A DNA stretch of 41,857 nt, from positions 1-41,857 of the IMG/VR virus record IMGVR_UViG_3300042806_000390; one strand, 5' to 3'. The position numbers and the translations under genes are program-made. This DNA comes from a virus. Under the pieces are notes generated by a model. The model did no database searches. It was not told the DNA's origin and saw nothing but the letters and a program-made list of their open reading frames with translations. Of the stretch, positions 22,426 to 33,642 are shown in pieces. Every line of letters begins with the position of its first letter. The first letter of the stretch is position 1.

Positions 22426-25400
22426 TTATGCTATTCTTACTCTGGTAGGATATCTAACTTGTAAGTTTGAAGTGGATATGTTATATTGAGCAAAATATCT
22501 ATATACTTGTAATATACCTGAAGATACACCAAGATAACCATCAGCACTTAATAATGCCATACCTGTTGTTGATTGGTTTGTTGCACAGGTTACTTCAACA
22601 AATACCTTTTCTTGTTGTGCTGTTGTGCTACCTAATGATAATTCTATTTTAAGAATGTCACCTGAAGCACCTGTCGTTGGTGTATAACCTAGTGCAAATG
22701 TTGTAAATGTTGCTGTGTTAGATGTAACTGCTGTTGGAGTTGTAACATTTCGTCTTAATGTCCATGTATGTGAGTTAAAAGGTCTTGACCATATTCTACC
22801 TATGTTGAAACTTGTTTCAAGTTCACCTAACAACCCTTCACCAAGTCTTGCTGAAGCAACTGTTCCAGTTAACTGTCCAGCTGGTAATGATGTTAATGAA
22901 GCACCTGAACCACTGAATGTTGTTGCAGTAACTGTACCAGCATCACTTATTGTCATTCTTGTAGTCGGAGTTGACCCTGACCTGAATAGCAAGTTTGTTC
23001 CAGATTCAATTTGCCAAGTCTGTGTACCTGAACCAGTTACAATACCGTTTGCAAATGTTTTTTCCCCACCAATTGTTTGAGCAGCATTTGATAATACACC
23101 AGAAGCACCTGTTCCAGCTAATGGAATAGCGGCACCTGTACCCGTAGAAGAGTTAACAGTTGGACCAGCTGTTGTACCAGCAGTCCAGGTTAAGTTAGTA
23201 GCAGGAACGTTTACTGTAAATGTTGAGTTGCCAGATTGGTTAGCCGTAAATGATGCAGAGCCTGTTGCTATACCTGATGTGGCTAGTGTTAATGTGCCAT
23301 TATTAACTGTGGGTATTTCACTTGTTAAAGCAAGAGTACCCGTCGTTGAAGGTAAAGTAACCGTGATAGAACTAGAGGTTGAGCTGTTTGTTTGTAAAGT
23401 TGTTTGAGCAGTTGTTCCAGATACACCCTTTATTCTTAAATACTTACCTATAGAACTATCCGAAGGTGCAATCACAACACCATCTAAACCATAAGCATAA
23501 ATAGGTTCATTCGTTAAACCACCCACTGCTTTTACAACTAAACCAATTGCAGCGTGGAAATCTTGGCTTGTTGCAGTGGCATTAATTTCAAGACCTTCTG
23601 CAGTTAATGGGGCACTCGGTAAAGCACCTGCGTTTACTGTTGAGTTAATTGTTAAAGAAGTATTACTTGAACCTGTTGTACTGTTCGTGATTGTTTTTAC
23701 ACCTGCAAATGTTTGAGAACCAGTTGTTACAACACCTGATGCAGAACCACTTGCTGAAGGAATTGCTGCACCTGTACCAGTTGAAGAGTTAATCGTAGGT
23801 CCAGCTGTTGTTCCTGCTGTCCATGTTAAGTTAGTTACCCCAGCAGGTGTACCCCAAGTACCATCATTACGAAGATAAGTAGTTGTACCTGTTCCAATTG
23901 TTATACCACGTTTAATAAAACCACTATCACTTGAATCTGTAATAACAATCGTATCGGTATCTCCGGGAGTAACCACAGCAGCGGTTATAGCACCTAAACT
24001 TGAAATTTGTCCGTGGGAGTGAGAAGATAGGGCAAAAGCAGAGGCATGATTACCATCAAGTAAGTCTGCGTCTAATGTAGAACCTGTTCCATCATTACCA
24101 GCATGCCATACTGTATTGCCTTGAACTTTTAAATCTTGAGTATTTAATGTTCCAGATACAGTTGTATGTTCTCTGGAAAATCCTGTATAAGCAGTCGCAG
24201 AAGGATTTAATGTTACTGTATCATTTGTTAATGAAACAATTTCAGTTTGAATGACTAAACCAGCACTTCCTGAGTTATACTTTACATAAATATCAAAGTT
24301 TTCGTTATCGTCTGATTGAACTTTAATTGTAACTTGTGTATATTGTCCAGATTGTGAATTAATAACTATGCTTTGACTATGGTTTACTAAAATATCAGCA
24401 ATAACATTTACAACAACAGAGTTTGTTGTTCCTGTTAATGTCATTCTAATTGAAGAAGAAAGAACATTACCTTGTACTCTAGCTATTCTATAATAGGTAT
24501 CTAAATTAGTTAAAGTTGTTGTTCCTCGATAAACTCTTAAAAAGTCAGTTGAATTTAAACCATCTAGTAAATCTGCATCAAGACCAGAACCTGTGCCGTC
24601 ATTACCAGCGTGCCAGTATTGACTTCCACTATTATCAGCAGAGCCTTTCCATAAATCACCATCAGGTCCCATCCAAGCTACAATAGTTCCATCACCATTA
24701 CCAAAAATAACACCAGTAGTTCCTTTATAAAAGTTTAAATATGTTCCAAAACTTGTAGCTGCATCTAAATGTAAGTTACCATTTGTAACACCAATAGACC
24801 CTGTATTCGCATCACCGTTATTAGCGTCTCCGCCTATAATAAGATATTTACCCCAACTTGGGTTTGCTGAAAACTTAAGTTTACCATTAACTTCCAACTT
24901 TTCACCAGGACTCGTTGTTCCAATACCGACATTACCTGCAACTTTTAAAGAAGTTCCAGTGTTTGAAGGGTCTAATGAATAACTTGAGTTATTGTTGTCT
25001 ACAAAAGATGTACCATAAATAGCACCGTTAAAAGAACCTTCACCATTCACGTGTAATTTATAAGAAGGACTTGTATATCCAATTCCAACTTTTCCATCCG
25101 CATTAATAAACATTCTAGTTTTACTACCAGTTCCATAAGAATCTGTGGTAGCAAAATACATATTTGTTCCATAGGTGCCATCTGTTCTTGTATATATACC
25201 TGCTTGAGCAGTAGCACCATCTGCAGCATCTCTAGCTCCAAAAGTAATAGCTGTACCAAAATTTGATGTAGCTGAAGCTTCACCTAAATGTAATGTTCCT
25301 CTTGCAGTTCCCGGACTAGTTTCATTCCAAGCAGCAGAACCACCAGAAAGATATGTTTTACCTATAACATGAAGAGATTCAGATGGTAATGTTGTACCTA

Positions 25401-27564
25401 TACCAACATTACCTGTGGCTGTCACTGAAAGTCTATTTGTAGAGTTGGTATTTAAAATAATTCCTCTTGCACCATCAGTTGCTAAACTAACATTTGATGC
25501 AGTTGAATCAATATAAAAATTACCACCATTGTTTAATAATGCTTTACCTACAACATGAAGTTTTTCACCTGGACTTGCTGTACCAACACCAACACGATTT
25601 GTTTCAGCATTAACTGCTAACATAGTACCGTGAGCACTATCCCAAACTTGCCAATATCCGCCAGTAAATCCATTACGTACAATATCAAAAGACCATTCTT
25701 GTCCGTTTCCACTTTGATTCAATGCAATATTTGCACTTGGATTCCATGTACCACCATCACTTCTCCACAAAGAAGATGAATGATAACCATCAACCATATC
25801 TGCGTTTAAGTTTGTAACAGCAGTTGTTGATGTAACTAATAAAGGTGAAGTACCTGTAGCAATGTTAGATATTAAACGTGTACCTGTTAAAGCAGCAGGA
25901 AATGCTACGTTTTTATTTTCATCAGTTGTATAAATATTTCTTCGACCGGCAGGATAACCACCCCATATTTGAAATTTGTCTAAAATAATAGGAAATGTTG
26001 AGTAAGCCCCACTTGCCCAAGTTGGTTGAAAATCAATATGAATAATATCATAGTGTCCAGATGATGTTCCACCCGTTAAAAAAGGTATTGTACTAAATGG
26101 TAAATACAAATGACCAGGCCAAGCACCAACTGTCGAACTACTATTAGTCCATTGAACAAATACTAAATCACTTCTCCTACGTGCTCTTATTCTTACTGCA
26201 GTACTATGTGATTGGCTTGACCAATACATATATAAAGCATTAAGAAATACATAAGGACCAGCATTTGTAACTTCAATTCTAAAATAAGGTGTAAGGTTAG
26301 GTATAGTTATTCCAGCATTACCGTCCCCACCTAAAAATATTCTTTTTTGTGTATCAGTAGGTGTGGTGTATTCAGTAAAAGTAACGTTATCTGTAGAGGT
26401 ATAAAACTTTAAATTTGCAATAGGATAAAAAGCAGTTTTATTATCAAACTGTTCATCGAATAAAGCCATTTCTGTTATAGTCGGAGAGCCTAAATTACTT
26501 GTAGGGACACCCGTAGAATTTTGAAAATATCTATTAGCACTTAAATTATTAGTAACATTTAAAGTACCAGACACGGTTAAGTTACCAGACTTTGTTTGTG
26601 CTGTACCTGATGTATCTAAATAGTATGAACCGTGTTGACCATCTAGTAAATCGGCATCAAGACCTGATGAAGCTCCATCATTTGCTTCGTTCCAAATTTT
26701 ACGCCATGCAGTCCAAGCCCCTGTGTTAACTTTAGTTCTAAAATAAGAAGTGCTTCCTGCTGTTCCAAAAGCTAATTGTGTTATCCAGTTATCTGTTCCA
26801 TTATGAGCAGTTCCTGAGTTTACAATATTAATACCTTGACCGTAGTCTTCAGGTCTCCCTGTTGTTGTATTAGCAAAACCAAACTGTCCTGTTGAATATA
26901 AAGTATCAAGATTACTTGAAATTGCAGAGTTATAATAACCTATTGTATGAGTATGTGATGCAGCAGCAAATGCAGTAGCATGGTTACCGTCAAGTAAATC
27001 TGCGTCAAGACCAGAACCACTACCGTCATTACCTGCATCCCAAATAGTGTTACTATTGTGTTTTAATTGACTAGAAGCATTTGTTGTAAAAGCAATACCA
27101 TCAGAAGCATCATTCTGAGATGATATTTCTAATACAGAGCCTGTATGACCACCTGTATTGGTTGTATGTTTAATAAAAGCAGCATCAGAAAAGTCTGTAG
27201 TTCCTTCTTTATCAAAGCCTGTAAATTCAATAGTTCTTGCTTGGTCTGTTGTTGTAGCTGTACCTGTTAATCTAATATTACCACGAACATCTAAACGACC
27301 ATTTACATCTAATTCCGTTCCAGCAGTGATAGTGTCTGTTCCAACACCTACAGCACCACCACCATTAACTAAAATAAGGTTATTGCTATTATCTGCGTTT
27401 AAAGATAAAACACCACCATTAGAATTAATGACTAAAGAAGCATCACCGTTAGCGTTGATTCTATTTTTGAATGCACCAACACCAACGTCTATATTACCAA
27501 GACGTGTGTCCCCACTAATGGTTAAGCTTTCATTTATAATAAGGTTTTTTACATCTAATGCCAT
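22426..27564 (-). CDS. Giant tail fibre protein, 1712 aa
   Basis: A modular host-recognition fibre. It carries five copies of the VGIGT...P...L.V.G fibre motif (for example NVGIGTTSPGEKLEVNG) and five LLDG/VDG repeats (DADLLDGNHASAF type) like those of T4-style long fibres. Residues about 355-540 are a non-repetitive beta-sandwich-like insert (AYTF-rich, ending near FQIWGGYPAGRRN) that may bind sugar. A 27-residue module starting NLTWTAGTTAGPT occurs twice. The last 110 residues are a different globular domain. No S74-type self-cleaving chaperone is evident. GGGAGTAATAT precedes ATG; only 10 nt separate it from the 1923-aa gene, so the two are co-transcribed. Confidence 0.85.
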   Translation of the reverse strand: MALDVKNLIINESLTISGDTRLGNIDVGVGAFKNRINANGDASLVINSNGGVLSLNADNSNNLILVNGGGAVGVGTDTITAGTELDVNGRLDVRGNIRLTGTATTTDQARTIEFTGFDKEGTTDFSDAAFIKHTTNTGGHTGSVLEISSQNDASDGIAFTTNASSQLKHNSNTIWDAGNDGSGSGLDADLLDGNHATAFAAASHTHTIGYYNSAISSNLDTLYSTGQFGFANTTTGRPEDYGQGINIVNSGTAHNGTDNWITQLAFGTAGSTSYFRTKVNTGAWTAWRKIWNEANDGASSGLDADLLDGQHGSYYLDTSGTAQTKSGNLTVSGTLNVTNNLSANRYFQNSTGVPTSNLGSPTITEMALFDEQFDNKTAFYPIANLKFYTSTDNVTFTEYTTPTDTQKRIFLGGDGNAGITIPNLTPYFRIEVTNAGPYVFLNALYMYWSSQSHSTAVRIRARRRSDLVFVQWTNSSSTVGAWPGHLYLPFSTIPFLTGGTSSGHYDIIHIDFQPTWASGAYSTFPIILDKFQIWGGYPAGRRNIYTTDENKNVAFPAALTGTRLISNIATGTSPLLVTSTTAVTNLNADMVDGYHSSSLWRSDGGTWNPSANIALNQSGNGQEWSFDIVRNGFTGGYWQVWDSAHGTMLAVNAETNRVGVGTASPGEKLHVVGKALLNNGGNFYIDSTASNVSLATDGARGIILNTNSTNRLSVTATGNVGIGTTLPSESLHVIGKTYLSGGSAAWNETSPGTARGTLHLGEASATSNFGTAITFGARDAADGATAQAGIYTRTDGTYGTNMYFATTDSYGTGSKTRMFINADGKVGIGYTSPSYKLHVNGEGSFNGAIYGTSFVDNNNSSYSLDPSNTGTSLKVAGNVGIGTTSPGEKLEVNGKLKFSANPSWGKYLIIGGDANNGDANTGSIGVTNGNLHLDAATSFGTYLNFYKGTTGVIFGNGDGTIVAWMGPDGDLWKGSADNSGSQYWHAGNDGTGSGLDADLLDGLNSTDFLRVYRGTTTLTNLDTYYRIARVQGNVLSSSIRMTLTGTTNSVVVNVIADILVNHSQSIVINSQSGQYTQVTIKVQSDDNENFDIYVKYNSGSAGLVIQTEIVSLTNDTVTLNPSATAYTGFSREHTTVSGTLNTQDLKVQGNTVWHAGNDGTGSTLDADLLDGNHASAFALSSHSHGQISSLGAITAAVVTPGDTDTIVITDSSDSGFIKRGITIGTGTTTYLRNDGTWGTPAGVTNLTWTAGTTAGPTINSSTGTGAAIPSASGSASGVVTTGSQTFAGVKTITNSTTGSSNTSLTINSTVNAGALPSAPLTAEGLEINATATSQDFHAAIGLVVKAVGGLTNEPIYAYGLDGVVIAPSDSSIGKYLRIKGVSGTTAQTTLQTNSSTSSSITVTLPSTTGTLALTSEIPTVNNGTLTLATSGIATGSASFTANQSGNSTFTVNVPATNLTWTAGTTAGPTVNSSTGTGAAIPLAGTGASGVLSNAAQTIGGEKTFANGIVTGSGTQTWQIESGTNLLFRSGSTPTTRMTISDAGTVTATTFSGSGASLTSLPAGQLTGTVASARLGEGLLGELETSFNIGRIWSRPFNSHTWTLRRNVTTPTAVTSNTATFTTFALGYTPTTGASGDILKIELSLGSTTAQQEKVFVEVTCATNQSTTGMALLSADGYLGVSSGILQVYRYFAQYNISTSNLQVRYPTRVRIA
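23110..23836 (-). repeat. Two diverged copies of an internal fibre module
   Basis: The modules at about 23110-23190 and 23759-23836 both encode NLTWTAGTTAGPT(I/V)NSS followed by TGTGAAIP, with many synonymous differences, so the duplication is not recent. Confidence 0.6.
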
Positions 27565-27574
27565 ATATTACTCC

Positions 27575-30500
27575 CTATATTGTTCTACGGAATTTGAAAG
27601 TCATTGTATGACTTGATATTGTTGTACTTCCAGATACTTGCAACTTCAAGGTTGAAGGTGCACTTGATGTTCTAACAACACGAGCAAATATTCTACCTGC
27701 ACTTGCTGCTGGTCCTGCTCTATGTAAGACTATTTCATCAGCCGTGGTTGAAGTGGTTGTTCCACTGAACCAAGACATTTCTCCTGTATAGTATTCTCCG
27801 TTAGATATGATTTGGACAATATAGGAACCTGTCGCTAGATAAGTTCCAGACACTCCTGTGACATCTGTCCAAGCTGTCGTGAGTGCCGAGGTGAACGTGG
27901 TTGTTTTTAACTGGTCGACGTTCGTACCAGAAGTCATAGTAAGACCTGTATGTTTAACATCTCCTACTACATCTAATTTAGCGGAAGGTGCAGAGGCTCC
28001 TACGCCAATTCCTATATTTCCAGCACCAGCATCTGCAACAATTTGACCGTTTCCATAATACATGAAGGTATTAGCTGGATTGTAAACAGCTAAGGCAGCA
28101 TCCCCACCATTTTCATATAAACCCATTTCAGTTGAACCGAATAGGTTAGCATTACCTATGTATAATCTATTTCCACCAGAACCGACAGGTTGGAAAAAAG
28201 CAGTATTTGTGATTAAAGACTCACCGTTTACATGGAATGTTGTTTCTGGGGATGTTGTTCCAATACCAACGTTTCCTCCAGCAGTAATTCTCATTCTTTC
28301 AGAAGAGACTGTATCATCATCTTGGTCAATAGGAGCAGTACCAAATGTTAAGTATCCACCCTTATCTCCTGTAGAGTGGTCTTCAGCTGCAAAGGCAGCA
28401 ATATAAGCTGAGGCTTCTAATACGGAAGATGGGACGTTACCATCTGTAGAGTCAAATCCAATACCACCTAATATTTCATTAGTAGTCGTAGTTGTATCTG
28501 CTCTGCTAACCATGATACCATCATTAGAGTCAGCACCTGTGATTCTTATGTCTAGTTTATTAAGTGGGGTATCTGTTCCAATACCAACACTTCCATCGTT
28601 ATAAAGTGTACCACCTATTCCACGGAAGGTATATTTAGAAGTAGAGGCACCACTAACACTTGCTGAAATAGCTACAACTGTTGCACCTGAAACACCTATA
28701 GCATTAGCAGTTAAAGCATATGCTGAATTACCAGAATTTAATGCTTGAGCCTGTGCATCAACACCATAGTTTGCAATTGCACCTGAAGAATTAAATCTAC
28801 CAGCATATGCATAACTAGTACTTCCAACACCTGAAGTAGGATTAATACTTGAATCAATACCGTATATGTATGCATCTACTGCTGAGGTAGTTGCTTGATA
28901 ATTTAATCTTAATAATGCCCCTCCAACATCATTTGGTAATGTAGAAACGGAACTAATTTTAACTAAAGCACCTTCTTCTAAATCTGTATCTTCAATAACT
29001 AATTTATCACCATCTAATGTTTCACTTAAAAGATATAGTTTATCTGAAGAAAAAGTCCAAGCACCATAATTTTTATTCCATTCAATTCTATGGTCATTAT
29101 CACCTTTTAAAGTAATACCACCACCGTCTGCCGTAAAGTCTGTTGCACCAGAAGCAGTAAAGGTAATAGAACCTGCTGTGGCATGATTAATCGTAGCAGT
29201 TAAGGTTGTAAGACCTGTAATTGTTGCAATACGTGCATTAGTACCAAAAACACCTGTTCCTGAGGTTTTAGTTAATGCTTGACCGGGAATCATTCCTTCT
29301 GTTGTTCCTGTAGTTAAAGTGATGTTTGCTGTGCCTGTAGATAGGGTTGCCACTAAGCCAGTCTTAGGAGTAATAACACCTAATTCAATATTTTTATCTG
29401 TAACAGTTAAATTAGTAGTATTAACTGTAATGGTAGACCCGGTATTAACAATATTACCGTTAACAGTTAAATTACCATTTACTTCAAAGGTATCTGTAGA
29501 TTCTACAAACTTTAAATTACCGCTAGCATAAATATACTCATTTGGAGATTGTTTAAATGCAGCAATAGTTTGGTCACCAGAGTTATGATATAACCCACCA
29601 GCACCATCTACACTATTAACACTATTTTCTAAATAAATAGAATCATTTCCAGAACTTATTAAACCTACTCTTAATCTATCTTTAATGTAAGCATCACCCT
29701 CAACAGATAATTTTTCAGATGGGGTAGTTGTGCCTATCCCAACATTACCAGCACCATCAATAACTAATCTTCTTGTAGCATTTGTTGATAATGACAATTT
29801 GTTATTGCCATAGACAAATAAACCAACATCGGAAGAAGTAGCACCACCAAACATACTTGCTTCACTACCTAACAAAGCGATGTTTGTAGTTGTGTTTTTA
29901 ATTTGTAGAAAAGTATCACCACCACTAACAGCACCACTTAATATGGTTGCACCATTGATGTGTAATTTAGCACCAGGAGTTGTCGTTCCGATTCCAACTT
30001 TTCCAGTGTCTAAAACTAAAACATCATCGTATGCGACACCATTATTTACTTGACTAAAGTTCCAACGAACATTTCCTGAAGTAATCGTTTGTTTTAAATC
30101 TAAATAAAAACTTGACGGAGAACCTCTTGACCATCTTTGATTTATTGGGTTGGTTGTTGAAACTTCTAAAGTAGCATTAGGAGCACTCGTCCCAATCCCA
30201 ACATTACCATTACCTAAGATTCTCATTCTTTCAGTTACGACTGATGATGAGTTTGTTGTGTCAAATCGTATAAAAGAAGCACCACCAAGTCCTTCTCTAC
30301 CACCACCAATTCGAGAACCAAGATTGTCAGTCGTTGCTGATGGGAAATCAAGATAAGTTCCACTTGTATTTGTTGTAGTTCCATTACCAACTTTAATTGC
30401 TCGTTGATATTGAGTTGCGTCAGGTGTTCCAACTTGCAAAGGTGCTAATGGACTTGCCGTTCCGATACCAACATTACCAGCACTTGTAATACGCATGGCT

Positions 30501-33346
30501 TCGCTACCACCAGGAAAGAAACGCAACGCAGTATAACCACTTGAACCATCACCCAAGGCAATGGTATCATCAGCATTTACGCTTAATAGATTTTTTTGTG
30601 TTCCGTTTGCTAATTTGGATTTTAATCCGTTAGTATTTTGAATTTGTATATTTCCATTTACTTCTAATTTTTCAGCAGGACTTGTCGTTCCAATACCTAC
30701 ATTACCATTACCTTCGATACGCATTCTTTCAACTGGGGTTGAAGCACCATTTGCTTTTGCTAAGAATCGCATATTTGCAGGAACTGTGCCGTCACCATTA
30801 GCAACAATGTCTAATGTTTTAGTAAATGGAGAACCAGCGTCACTTTGGTAAGATACAATAAAACCACCAGGATTTGCAGTATAAGTTTTTAACGCTGTAT
30901 TACCAGATTCAAATATTCTAAATTGACCACCAGCAACTTCTAATTTTGTTGCAGGACTACTCGTTCCAATCCCAACATTACCTGCTTGTGTAATTCTCAT
31001 TCTTTCGGTAGCACCTGAAACAATATTACTTGTAAATGTTAAATCGTTTGTAAATCCAATTTCGGTTTTTGCAGTGCCATCACGATAGCGTCTAAACCAA
31101 CCTTGTGGTGTATCACTTTCTTGTAAAACAAAACTCATTGTTGTATTAGCACCTGGAGTTCCTGCGTTAGAAACTATGATAGCATTATCACTTGTTTGGT
31201 CTTTTCTAACTTGCAAAGTTCCTAATGGACTACTCGTTCCGATTCCAACATTACCATCATATCGAATAATCATTCTTTCAGTAAGTGGTTCATTATTACC
31301 AGTTGTGTTTCTAATTAAGAACAATAAAGAACCTTGGTCTTGACCAACACCACTTGGACTTCCAGCAAAACCTAACGAACCTTTAATTTGAGCCATTGGT
31401 AAGAAATTTGGATTGGCGTTAAAGTTTATTGAACCACTTGCACCACCAACGTTTCCACCATTTTGAACACGAATGTCGCCACCAGCAACATCGAGCCGAT
31501 AGGCAGGAGTAGTCGTTCCAATCCCAACATTACCATTTAATATTGCAGAATTTCCACTAGCATTACCAAAAGGGTCTACAAAATAGTCTCCGTTGCTAGC
31601 ATCTTGAAAAAAGTGTCCTGCTACTCCACCGTCGAAAAAAGCATTACCTGAAACATTTAATCTATATGTTGGTGAAAAAGATGTACCTATACCAACTCGA
31701 CCCCATAAACTTGTATTATGTGGACCATATGTTCCATCTGCTCTTCCAATTTCAAATCCAGATGCACTAGAAAATCTAATATGTCCTATTGTATCAGCTG
31801 AATCATGAAAGCCTATACTTGAATGAGTTGAACCGTTTAAAAAGAGATTGTGGTTAGAACCATTGTTACCAGTGTAATCTGTTCCAGTAGAACCTAAAGT
31901 AAGTAAACCAGTTTTTGTTTGACCAGTAACAGAGGTATTTAAAAAGTAATCACTGTTTAAACCATCAAGTAAGTCTGCATCCAATCCTGAGCCTGAACCA
32001 TCGTTTTGAGCGTTCCAAACTTTATTATTATTTATAAATAAGTCATTTTCAGCAACCATGTCAGTAACTGTTATACTACTATTTATTTCTGAATTAATAA
32101 CAGTAGAAGTTTGTGTATTAAAATAATCTAAACCAAAAATAGCGAAGTTAGACTCACCATGGAATGTAACTTCTGATAATTCTGCAGCACTAAAAAAGAA
32201 TTCAATACCACCATACCAAACACCGTTGTATTGGAATTTAATATATTGAACGTTATCACCAAAACTATCACCAGATTGAACTAAAGAAGTATAGTTTGCA
32301 CCAACAACGTTATAACGTTTTTCCATTGCAATTTGCATTAAAGCAGGTGCTTCTAAACCATTCGTTCTATGGAATGTAATCATTCCGATAGAATAACTAT
32401 TAGCACTTGGGTTTGTATTAGTTAATTCACATAAAGCAATTACAGATTTTCTATAAGATGCTGTTTGAACTTGTCCTGTTAAGTTAACACGTTTTGATAA
32501 ACCTGCAGCATGGAAACCATCTACAGTATCAGCATTTAAGTTAGTGACTGCTGTAGTTGAGGTAATAGAAAAAGGAGCAGTACCTGTAGCAACTGGTATT
32601 TCTAATTGACCAGAAGTATTAAAGGTTGCCCTTCGTGTTGCGTTTTGAACGATTTGTAAGTTACCAGCACCGTTGGTTGTTAAATCATTTGGAGACTCAT
32701 AGATTTTCCAAAGGTTACCACCAGCCCAGCTAATACCTTCATTTGGGCCTGGGTCAGTGATTTCTATATTATTTACACCAACAATAGAGTTATTGCTCAT
32801 GTCTAGAGCACCGGTTACACCTGTGTTAGTTAAATCAAGAACACCAGCAATATTAACGTTACCTGTAAATGTTTTAGTACCTGCGATAGATTGGTCACCA
32901 GTTGTTTGAACAAGGGAACTTGAATCTAAACCATCTACGGTATCAGCGTTAAGGTTAGTTACAACTGTTGTAGAAGCTACAGTGAAAGGAGCTGTCCCAG
33001 TAGTCTGAGTAGATATAAGTCTAGTAGCACTTACGTTACCACTTACAGTTAACTTTTCAGTTGGAGTAAGTACCCCTATCCCAACGTTACCAGTAGATTC
33101 TGCTAATATTACTTTTCCATCATCAAATACTTCGATGCTTGGAATACCTGAAATATCATTAACAGAAAATATTGAACCTGTTAAACTATCGACAATAGAA
33201 AATAATTGACCACTACTACCACTAAATGATAAACTACCGTCATCTAATACGGTAAGGGTAATGGTTTCTGTACCATCTTGTTCTACAAATTGAATGTTCT
33301 GTGTTTCAAGCCCATTCTTTACTACGAATCTTTTACTGTTTGCCAT
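27575..33346 (-). CDS. Giant tail fibre protein, 1923 aa
   Basis: The largest gene here. The N-terminal 115 residues are an attachment-type domain (LFSIVDSLTGSIFSVND, IEVFDDGKV) of a kind I associate with T4-like phage fibres. Thirteen VGIGT motifs follow, with three VDG/LDG repeats. Globular inserts lie at about 282-430 and 1318-1400. A final 110-residue beta domain (about 1810-1923) ends TMTFKFRRTI. The VGIGT modules at about 30150-31510 use codons unlike the others, suggesting recombination. AGGGAAAGTGAACTT precedes ATG. There is no clear promoter motif, so it is read from upstream. Confidence 0.85.
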   Translation of the reverse strand: MANSKRFVVKNGLETQNIQFVEQDGTETITLTVLDDGSLSFSGSSGQLFSIVDSLTGSIFSVNDISGIPSIEVFDDGKVILAESTGNVGIGVLTPTEKLTVSGNVSATRLISTQTTGTAPFTVASTTVVTNLNADTVDGLDSSSLVQTTGDQSIAGTKTFTGNVNIAGVLDLTNTGVTGALDMSNNSIVGVNNIEITDPGPNEGISWAGGNLWKIYESPNDLTTNGAGNLQIVQNATRRATFNTSGQLEIPVATGTAPFSITSTTAVTNLNADTVDGFHAAGLSKRVNLTGQVQTASYRKSVIALCELTNTNPSANSYSIGMITFHRTNGLEAPALMQIAMEKRYNVVGANYTSLVQSGDSFGDNVQYIKFQYNGVWYGGIEFFFSAAELSEVTFHGESNFAIFGLDYFNTQTSTVINSEINSSITVTDMVAENDLFINNNKVWNAQNDGSGSGLDADLLDGLNSDYFLNTSVTGQTKTGLLTLGSTGTDYTGNNGSNHNLFLNGSTHSSIGFHDSADTIGHIRFSSASGFEIGRADGTYGPHNTSLWGRVGIGTSFSPTYRLNVSGNAFFDGGVAGHFFQDASNGDYFVDPFGNASGNSAILNGNVGIGTTTPAYRLDVAGGDIRVQNGGNVGGASGSINFNANPNFLPMAQIKGSLGFAGSPSGVGQDQGSLLFLIRNTTGNNEPLTERMIIRYDGNVGIGTSSPLGTLQVRKDQTSDNAIIVSNAGTPGANTTMSFVLQESDTPQGWFRRYRDGTAKTEIGFTNDLTFTSNIVSGATERMRITQAGNVGIGTSSPATKLEVAGGQFRIFESGNTALKTYTANPGGFIVSYQSDAGSPFTKTLDIVANGDGTVPANMRFLAKANGASTPVERMRIEGNGNVGIGTTSPAEKLEVNGNIQIQNTNGLKSKLANGTQKNLLSVNADDTIALGDGSSGYTALRFFPGGSEAMRITSAGNVGIGTASPLAPLQVGTPDATQYQRAIKVGNGTTTNTSGTYLDFPSATTDNLGSRIGGGREGLGGASFIRFDTTNSSSVVTERMRILGNGNVGIGTSAPNATLEVSTTNPINQRWSRGSPSSFYLDLKQTITSGNVRWNFSQVNNGVAYDDVLVLDTGKVGIGTTTPGAKLHINGATILSGAVSGGDTFLQIKNTTTNIALLGSEASMFGGATSSDVGLFVYGNNKLSLSTNATRRLVIDGAGNVGIGTTTPSEKLSVEGDAYIKDRLRVGLISSGNDSIYLENSVNSVDGAGGLYHNSGDQTIAAFKQSPNEYIYASGNLKFVESTDTFEVNGNLTVNGNIVNTGSTITVNTTNLTVTDKNIELGVITPKTGLVATLSTGTANITLTTGTTEGMIPGQALTKTSGTGVFGTNARIATITGLTTLTATINHATAGSITFTASGATDFTADGGGITLKGDNDHRIEWNKNYGAWTFSSDKLYLLSETLDGDKLVIEDTDLEEGALVKISSVSTLPNDVGGALLRLNYQATTSAVDAYIYGIDSSINPTSGVGSTSYAYAGRFNSSGAIANYGVDAQAQALNSGNSAYALTANAIGVSGATVVAISASVSGASTSKYTFRGIGGTLYNDGSVGIGTDTPLNKLDIRITGADSNDGIMVSRADTTTTTNEILGGIGFDSTDGNVPSSVLEASAYIAAFAAEDHSTGDKGGYLTFGTAPIDQDDDTVSSERMRITAGGNVGIGTTSPETTFHVNGESLITNTAFFQPVGSGGNRLYIGNANLFGSTEMGLYENGGDAALAVYNPANTFMYYGNGQIVADAGAGNIGIGVGASAPSAKLDVVGDVKHTGLTMTSGTNVDQLKTTTFTSALTTAWTDVTGVSGTYLATGSYIVQIISNGEYYTGEMSWFSGTTTSTTADEIVLHRAGPAASAGRIFARVVRTSSAPSTLKLQVSGSTTISSHTMTFKFRRTI

Positions 33347-33375
33347 AAGTTCACTTTCCCTGATGGTTCACTAGT

Positions 33376-33642
33376 TTAGGCTTCGCTGGAGTCGACTGTC
33401 ATCGGTGGTGTCCAATCTTCTCCTGCTAGTATTTCTAGGATTTCCGTATGTGTATATTCTATCGACTTGGTTTCTAGCGTTTGTACTGAGGGTGGTGTAC
33501 TACCTTCCCACTTTACAAATGTCTTTGTTCCATCTACTGATTTACGAACTGTTTCAGCAGAAGTCTCAAAAACCTCACTAAAATCAATTTTAGGTAGTTC
33601 AGATACATCAAATATTACGTATTTTCTGTTTGAATAGTCCAT
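33376..33642 (-). CDS. Hypothetical small protein, 88 aa, beside fibres
   Basis: Segments MDYSNRKYVIFDVSELPKI, then TFVKWEGSTPPSV, then YTHTEILEILAGEDW. This pattern recurs in small proteins next to phage fibres, possibly as assembly factors, but the role is not established. GAGGATATAAA precedes ATG, and a variant promoter motif (GCTAAAAT) is 15 nt upstream, so this is the first gene of the unit that includes the two giant fibres. Confidence 0.75.
   Translation of the reverse strand: MDYSNRKYVIFDVSELPKIDFSEVFETSAETVRKSVDGTKTFVKWEGSTPPSVQTLETKSIEYTHTEILEILAGEDWTPPMTVDSSEA

Noticed and set aside
22715-23080. Plus-strand open frames across the fibre genes (for example 22715-23080, 27158-27616, 38101-38412)
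   Set aside because: They are shadows of repetitive fibre sequence, lacking ribosome sites and promoter context.
25940-26500. Diversity-generating retroelement target in a fibre
   Set aside because: No reverse transcriptase and no template/variable repeat pair with adenine-specific differences is visible in the window.
27975-27982. Exact GCTAAATT on the minus strand inside the 1923-aa fibre gene (also at 29964-29971)
   Set aside because: Both encode Ala-Lys-Leu within VGIGT modules, with no start codon or ribosome site downstream, so they are coding coincidences.
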